Source: Pseudomonadales bacterium (GTDB taxonomy: Bacteria; Pseudomonadota; Gammaproteobacteria; Pseudomonadales; DC-out160). From it: a DNA stretch of 64,000 nt. Where the stretch lies: the NCBI GenBank assembly GCA_019090455.1, contig JAHRWA010000032.1, forward strand, positions 1-64,000, read 5' to 3'. Position numbers and translations under genes: made by a program. Below, piece after piece: positions 59,404 through 64,000 of the stretch. The notes under the pieces are model-generated. The model was not told the DNA's origin. It saw nothing but the letters and a program-made list of their open reading frames with translations, and did not search any database. Within the stretch, counting starts at the first letter, position 1. Each line of letters begins with the position of its first letter.

Positions 59404-59778
59404 TTATGCTTTCACCAAAATGTGTTTATGATTTTTGTTCCAAGCAATCATACCCCCAGACAGCTGTTTCACATTTTGGAATCCCTCTTCCTGTAAAGCT
59501 CTTACCGCAGGTATGCTTCGGTGTGCACTTAAACAAATAGTCACCACCGGTTTACTTTTATCGAAGGTTAAATTGGCAATCTCTGAGTTGAGCTGAGTAA
59601 TAGGAATATTGAGAGACCCGGGAATATGACCGCTTTTCCATTCTAGGCGAGTACGGACATCCAGTATTTGAATGTCATTCTCACTACTATCCAAACCGGC
59701 AATCAGATCCACAACTGAGATTTCCGATACCTTGCCTAGGGGTATCCATTTGGATATCGTCTTTATTATGCTAACCAT
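59404..59778 (-). CDS. Rhodanese-like sulfurtransferase
   Basis: A 124-residue single rhodanese domain with LDVRTRLEWKSGHIPGSLNI and active-site Cys82 in TICLSAHRS. It has a catalytic cysteine, so persulfide transfer is expected. No signal peptide is obvious despite a short hydrophobic N terminus. Convergent with lnt. Confidence 0.9.
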   Translation of the reverse strand: MVSIIKTISKWIPLGKVSEISVVDLIAGLDSSENDIQILDVRTRLEWKSGHIPGSLNIPITQLNSEIANLTFDKSKPVVTICLSAHRSIPAVRALQEEGFQNVKQLSGGMIAWNKNHKHILVKA

Positions 59779-59779
59779 A

Positions 59780-59808
59780 ATTTAATAACCTTCATTTAAT
59801 AATCTTTC
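59780..59808. repeat. 14-15 bp tandem duplication at the rhodanese start
   Basis: ATTTAATAACCTTC (59780-59793) is followed by ATTTAATAATCTTTC (59794-59808). It sits directly upstream of the rhodanese start codon (minus strand). Confidence 0.65.
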
Positions 59809-60106
59809 ATATATAAGTGAGCTGCCAGAAACACTAGTTAGCCATCATCGACAATATATTTCGTCATGTTTCGCTTCGATAGAAATAAAAGCGATAAACA
59901 AATAACAAATGAATACCGATGGCTAGCCTGACTATTCAATGAGACACGGATCTCGATAATTTTAATTGCAGCAAGCTATATTTGGACATAGTATTTGACG
60001 AGGAAGCGCATCACAAGTGCCGTACTTCGAGTCGACCAACATAAGCACCAGTGATATACCAAATAATTAAAGCATCAACTTGTACAATGCTAGATTACTA
60101 CAATTG

Positions 60107-60148
60107 CGGATCAATACAGTGCTAGCCCGGATCAATACGGTGCATGAT
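60107..60148. repeat. 21-bp tandem duplication upstream of the peroxiredoxin-like gene
   Basis: Two 21-base units, 60107-60127 and 60128-60148, share CGGATCAATAC and GTGC (CGGATCAATACAGTGC versus CGGATCAATACGGTGC). A weaker third copy may precede them near 60080. Confidence 0.8.
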
Positions 60149-60207
60149 AGTTACTATATCTACTTAATTTGAAGTCCACAGGATTTAAGACTAAAGGAGA
60201 AATAACA

Positions 60208-60789
60208 ATGACACTAAAACTCAATGATGATGCACCCGACTTCAATGCAATTTTGACCGGAAACGAGCCCTTCAACTTCCATAAGGCACTCAATAGAAGC
60301 CCCATATGTCTCATTTTTCTACGCTATATTGGTTGCCCCATCTGTCGACAACGCTTAACTGAGCTGGAAGGCGAATTAAATCAATATATCAAGCAAGACG
60401 TACGCTTGATAGTGGTACTCGAAAGCCCCATGGATCGTGTCGAAGATTATTTTTTTAAAAAAGCATTCAATCTCCAAGCAATACCCGATCCAGACAGGAA
60501 ATTATACGATTTATTCGATGTTGAAAAAGGCAAGATAGGAGCAATACTCCATCCTCAAGTTTTAAAATCCGCAGCAAAAGCGACAGTAAAAGGACACATG
60601 CACGGCGCACCGGGTGGAAGTGAGACGCAATTACCTGCTGCATTTGTTGCTACCAAAGACGCCAAGCTCGCTTATGTCAACTACGGCGAACATGCAGCAG
60701 ATACTCCACCCACCGAAACCATTCTCGCTAATTCTCCCCCACTCTACGCACCCAAAAAGAAACGGAAACAATCGCCTGTATCTGCGTAA
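60208..60789 (+). CDS. Peroxiredoxin-like (AhpC/TSA) protein
   Basis: A 193-residue thioredoxin-fold protein with a CPIC motif (Cys43, Cys46) in FLRYIGCPICRQRL, the place of the peroxidatic cysteine. It resembles AhpC/TSA-like proteins of the Prx-like2 type more than a classical 2-Cys peroxiredoxin. The start at 60208 is set by GGAGAAATAACA upstream; a longer in-frame version from 60169 is unlikely. The C-terminal tail is Lys/Pro-rich. Confidence 0.85.
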   Translation: MTLKLNDDAPDFNAILTGNEPFNFHKALNRSPICLIFLRYIGCPICRQRLTELEGELNQYIKQDVRLIVVLESPMDRVEDYFFKKAFNLQAIPDPDRKLYDLFDVEKGKIGAILHPQVLKSAAKATVKGHMHGAPGGSETQLPAAFVATKDAKLAYVNYGEHAADTPPTETILANSPPLYAPKKKRKQSPVSA

Positions 60790-61122
60790 CAAATTAAGCT
60801 CGTTCTACGCTATTTCAAGCCTGTTAAAAAATTCAGACATTGAGCGAGCAAGCACAACACATCAGAAACAAACATCTCTACGGTACTACCAATTTAAGAT
60901 TACACCATGGATACACTTTCCCTAGACGAAAAGGCATTTTGTCTGAAGGCTCTAAAGTACTTTGCTGAAATTAGATAAATTGTAGACAGCCGAGTGCACT
61001 GTTAAGAAACGATGCGCTTGATTGCGCGATTTGAATTTGCGCACAACCCTTCCCTTAACTATTGTCACTAATGCGCTAGCTCTGCCCACAGTGTTCGTAT
61101 TGTTGCTTGCTATGGGATTCAA

Positions 61123-61260
61123 ATGGATCAATCGTATTGTGCAAAATGCGGAGGTGTATTACCAAAATTTCGCTCTATGCAGGCGAGATACAGTCAAGCC
61201 CGTACCACTACGCTCATTATCACGGACTTATTGGGGTCTGCTCCTTATATTTCACCCTAG
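61123..61260 (+). pseudogene. Possible remnant of a small zinc-ribbon gene
   Basis: A 45-codon frame preceded by GGGA, with YCAKCGG near its start but no second CxxC pair, and a different frame continuing after the stop. Evidence is slight; it may be non-coding. Confidence 0.15.
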
Positions 61261-61538
61261 CCCTTTACACTGCCATATTAAGTTACAGATATTGTCATAT
61301 TACAACATCTGTAAAACGGAATAAAAAGCTAGTCTTTGTATAGGTTCACCGCTTTAAAAATCAATAAAAACAATAAATTACTAAACTAGACAATCCCAAA
61401 GTACGCTGCAAGTTATTAAAAAACAAAGACTAACTACTATTGACTACTCACTTTTAATCTAGTCAATCAGAATTCGAATGAAAAGAAATCGTTCTTATTT
61501 CTTCCTACCTTGTCTATGACTTACTACACACTATTTCA

Positions 61539-61566
61539 TTGACTGATTAACATCACTCCCTATAAT
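61539..61566 (+). promoter_or_regulatory. Sigma-70 promoter of the PF10118 gene
   Basis: TTGACT (61539-61544), a 16-bp spacer and a perfect TATAAT (61561-61566). Transcription would start near 61573, leaving a 5' UTR of about 79 bases. Confidence 0.75.
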
Positions 61567-61651
61567 GGATTCTCGAAGATAGTTTGAATTACCTATTGAT
61601 CATATTAACGATTCTTTATTTATAACGCCCTATTACATCAGGAGTATTGTT

Positions 61652-62596
61652 ATGGCATTAGTGAACAGAAAAATCGGTTATGACGAAGTGGAAACAAGAG
61701 ACATCAAGTTCAAAATGGATGCATCAAAAGTTAGCAAACATTGGTTTGCTAATGACCCATGGAATACTCATTTCATGAATGGCATTTTTGCCGCAGTACC
61801 AGACGGCGAACGTTGGGTTATGCAGTCCGTTAGAAAACAATTAGACAGCCTCACTGACCCCGCTATTCGCAAAGCCGGAATCGAATTTATTCATCAAGAA
61901 AGAATTCATGCTCGTGAACATGACATCATGAATAAAGCATGTATAGAACACGGCATCCCCTTAGACGTTATCGAGAATAACTTTAAGAAAGTTCGCGTAT
62001 TTTTACAGAAGCATCTTAGCGATTCCGCACAGGGCGCTGTTGGCGCAGCATTCGAACACTTCACTGCCACTATCGCATCCGTTCTTATAGAACACCCTGA
62101 AGTATTTGAAGACACTAACCCTGAACTTCTTGGTATGCTTTATTGGCATTTCGTTGAAGAAACTGAGCATAAGTCAGTTAGCTTCGATGTATTCACCGAC
62201 GCAACAGGAGCCGGCACTAAGTCGTACCTAATGCGGGTTTCAGCAATGGCTGCAGCTGGTGTTGTTGGGGGATTCGTATTTGTAGTACCTTTCGGCTATC
62301 TACTGTATAAAGACAAGCAGCTAACCAACTTTGCTTCTGCTAAACGTTTTTTCCGAACTCAATTTACCAACCCTGGTGTTCTAACTAAACTAGGTAAAAT
62401 GTATTTTCCATTCTTCCGTCGCGATTTCCACCCTTGGGATGATGATAACAGAGCTGTTATACACGCTTGGAAAAAGGAATATAACAAGTCCGGCGATACC
62501 ACTAAAGCTTTCCATGCTTTGTGTGATTGGTTAGCGGAAAACAAGGGTCTTGAATTGCCTAAACAGCAAGGATCTGTTCACGCTTTGGCGGTATAG
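61652..62596 (+). CDS. PF10118 family metal-dependent hydrolase
   Basis: A 314-residue protein matching the PF10118 metal-dependent hydrolase family. Ferritin-like helical motifs carry metal ligands: HQERIHAREH, AAFEHFTA and WHFVEETEHKS. One hydrophobic segment (about residues 205-225, SAMAAAGVVGGFVFVVPFGY) suggests membrane attachment. AGGAG precedes the start, and a strong promoter and terminator make it a single-gene unit. Enzymatic activity is not established to my knowledge. Confidence 0.85.
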   Translation: MALVNRKIGYDEVETRDIKFKMDASKVSKHWFANDPWNTHFMNGIFAAVPDGERWVMQSVRKQLDSLTDPAIRKAGIEFIHQERIHAREHDIMNKACIEHGIPLDVIENNFKKVRVFLQKHLSDSAQGAVGAAFEHFTATIASVLIEHPEVFEDTNPELLGMLYWHFVEETEHKSVSFDVFTDATGAGTKSYLMRVSAMAAAGVVGGFVFVVPFGYLLYKDKQLTNFASAKRFFRTQFTNPGVLTKLGKMYFPFFRRDFHPWDDDNRAVIHAWKKEYNKSGDTTKAFHALCDWLAENKGLELPKQQGSVHALAV

Positions 62597-62628
62597 TAAC
62601 AAGCCTTAAGCAAGAACAAGTAGCAATT

Positions 62629-62665
62629 AAAAAAGCCCCAGGCATAAAAACCTAGGGCTTTTTTT
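62629..62665. terminator. Bidirectional Rho-independent terminator
   Basis: AAAAAAGCCC (62629-62638) pairs with GGGCTTTTTT (62655-62664), extended inward by AGG/CCT around one mismatch, with an 8-base loop. T-runs are present on both strands, so it serves both convergent genes. Confidence 0.92.
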
Positions 62666-62704
62666 GTGGACAATGCTTTTCTCTAAATTACTAACACTAC
62701 CTCG

Positions 62705-64000
62705 CTACATATTAGGATAGTTCGGGCCGCCACCACCTTCTGGTACTACCCAGACTATATTCTGTGTGGGGTCTTTGATGTCACATGTTTTGCAATGAAT
62801 ACAATTTTGGGAATTGATCTGCAATTCCATCTTCTGCTTATCGACTTCAATTATTTCATAAACGCCAGCAGGACAATACCGTTGTGCAGGCTCGTCGAAA
62901 AGTTTGAGGTTATGAGTTATGGGGACATCGACATCCTTAAGCCTTAAATGACAAGGTTGATCTTCCCCGTGATGAGTATTTGAAAGGAATACCGATTCAA
63001 GCTTGCCAAAAGTAATCAAACCATCGGGCTTGGGATAGTCGATCTTTTTACTCTCAGCTGCAGGGCGTATAACTTCGTGATCAGAATATTTCTCGCGCAA
63101 GGTTAACGGTAATTTTCCGCCAAACAAATTCATATCAACAAATGCAATAGCACCGCCGACAATATCACCATACTTATGCATCGCTGGACCGAAATTTCGC
63201 TGAAATTGTAACTCATCATAAACCCAAGAGTTATTGAAAGCCGTTGTATATTCAGCGAGTTCCCTTCGCTTTTCATCTTTTCTCAGCGCCGCATCGATTG
63301 CCTCCGCCGCTAGCATCCCTGATTTCATCGCACTATGGCTGCCTTTTATTTTGGCATTTACCAAAGTTCCCGCATCACAACCTATCAATAACCCGCCGGG
63401 AAAAACCATCTTCGGCAATGATTGTAATCCTCCTTTCGCTATGGCTCTCGCGCCATAACTAATACGCTTCCCTCCCTCTAGGAAGCATCTTATTTTAGGA
63501 TGCAACTTCCATCTTTGCATTTCATCGAATGGGCTACAGAATGGATTGCTATAGGACAAATCAGTTATGTATCCTAAGGCCACTTGATTGTTTTCGAGGT
63601 GGTAACAAAAACCCCCGCCACTAGCACCCACTTCAGAAATAGGCCAACCCGCTGTGTGAATCACTAAACCTTCCCGGTGCTGTGCTGGATTTATTTCCCA
63701 AACCTCTTTAATGCCAAGCGCATAATGCTGTGGATCTTTATCTGCATCTAACTCAAACTTCTGAATTAGCTCCTTACCCAAATGCCCACGACATCCTTCA
63801 CAAAACACTGTGTAACTAGCTCGTAATTCCATTCCAGGCAGATAGGATTCTTTTTTTCCTCCTTTTTTATTTAACCCGGAATCTCCAGTTATAACACCAG
63901 CAACAACCCCCTCTTCATCATAAATAATTTCCGATGCAGCAAAACCAGGGTATATCTCTACCCCTAGAGCTTCGGCTTGCTCTGACAGCCAACGACATAC
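62705..64000 (-). CDS. Electron transfer flavoprotein-ubiquinone oxidoreductase, N terminus beyond window
   Basis: ETF-QO passes electrons from ETF (fatty-acid and amino-acid oxidation) to ubiquinone at the inner membrane. The frame is open to the window end. It includes GLNKKGGKKESYLPGMELRA and the FAD/quinone-domain segments (CEGCRGHLGKEL, GYITDLSYSNPF, GGLLIGCDAGTLVN). The C-terminal 4Fe-4S ligands CIHCKTCDIKDPTQNIVW end in PNYPNM. The 431 residues present compare with about 550, so some 120 are missing. Confidence 0.96.
   Translation of the reverse strand, partial: VCRWLSEQAEALGVEIYPGFAASEIIYDEEGVVAGVITGDSGLNKKGGKKESYLPGMELRASYTVFCEGCRGHLGKELIQKFELDADKDPQHYALGIKEVWEINPAQHREGLVIHTAGWPISEVGASGGGFCYHLENNQVALGYITDLSYSNPFCSPFDEMQRWKLHPKIRCFLEGGKRISYGARAIAKGGLQSLPKMVFPGGLLIGCDAGTLVNAKIKGSHSAMKSGMLAAEAIDAALRKDEKRRELAEYTTAFNNSWVYDELQFQRNFGPAMHKYGDIVGGAIAFVDMNLFGGKLPLTLREKYSDHEVIRPAAESKKIDYPKPDGLITFGKLESVFLSNTHHGEDQPCHLRLKDVDVPITHNLKLFDEPAQRYCPAGVYEIIEVDKQKMELQINSQNCIHCKTCDIKDPTQNIVWVVPEGGGGPNYPNM

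Larger units (their letters stand above)
59779..60207. other. 429-bp divergent intergenic region with two repeat pairs
   Basis: It lies between the rhodanese and peroxiredoxin-like genes and contains two tandem duplications listed separately. The right part should contain the peroxiredoxin promoter; none was assigned with confidence. Confidence 0.45.
60790..61651. other. 862-bp region without a confirmed gene
   Basis: Three overlapping short frames lie at 61022-61343, none convincing. One reading, 61123-61260, begins MDQSYCAKCGGVLPKF with a zinc-ribbon-like CxxC, then stops; the following frame continues with a hydrophobic segment. This may be a decayed small gene. The right end carries the promoter of the PF10118 gene. 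Confidence 0.45.

Overview
The window is one contiguous stretch of a gammaproteobacterial chromosome of moderate, slightly AT-rich composition. The block hemA-prfA-prmC-moeB, divergent from TPR protein-lolB-ispE-tRNA-Gln-prs-rplY-pth-ychF, is the order known from Pseudomonas and related Pseudomonadales/Oceanospirillales. The miaB-phoH-ybeY-corC-lnt run and the c-di-GMP genes fit the same group, probably a free-living marine heterotroph. Genus and species cannot be named from the sequence. I see no insertion sequence, integrase, phage gene, CRISPR array or rRNA, and nearly all genes are ordinary chromosomal ones.

Layout: 1-5093, the 3' part of gatB and a large periplasmic-sensing GGDEF/EAL protein. 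5178-9205 (minus), moeB, prmC, prfA, hemA. 9756-17509, TPR protein, lolB, ispE, tRNA-Gln, prs, rplY, pth, ychF, tRNA-Met. 17795-19314, a DUF1820 gene and a membrane-anchored cold-shock-domain protein behind a long leader. 19499-32153, a nitrogen-acquisition region: TorF-type porin, urease (ureD-A-B-C-E-F-G) and the urea ABC transporter urtABCDE. 32318-35252, an orphan 2Fe-2S hydroxylase small subunit, greB, and xdhC- and mocA-like molybdoenzyme maturation genes. 35299-41005, RhlB-like helicase, Rieske protein, DUF748 protein, metallo-beta-lactamase-fold hydrolase. 41328-45466, a c-di-GMP group (PilZ, 7TMR-DISM/GGDEF/EAL, PilZ). 45493-53098, MsbA-like exporter, formaldehyde-detoxifying frmA, a response regulator, an unknown lipoprotein and a membrane protein. 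53449-59341, miaB, phoH, ybeY, corC, lnt. 59404-64000, rhodanese, peroxiredoxin-like protein, a PF10118 protein and the C-terminal part of ETF-ubiquinone oxidoreductase.

How the genes work together: UrtABCDE imports urea, urease splits it to ammonia and CO2, and UreD/E/F/G load nickel. A -24/-12 (sigma-54-like) element before urtA suggests nitrogen control. XdhC and MocA relatives normally serve a molybdenum hydroxylase, but only its 2Fe-2S subunit is present here.

The most unusual signal is not a gene. Many gene junctions carry two to four diverged tandem copies of a 13-36 bp unit, unrelated in sequence between junctions, often including a stop codon and once the start codon of the next gene (ispE). 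Five of the urease-region junctions show it. I know of no described element that explains this.
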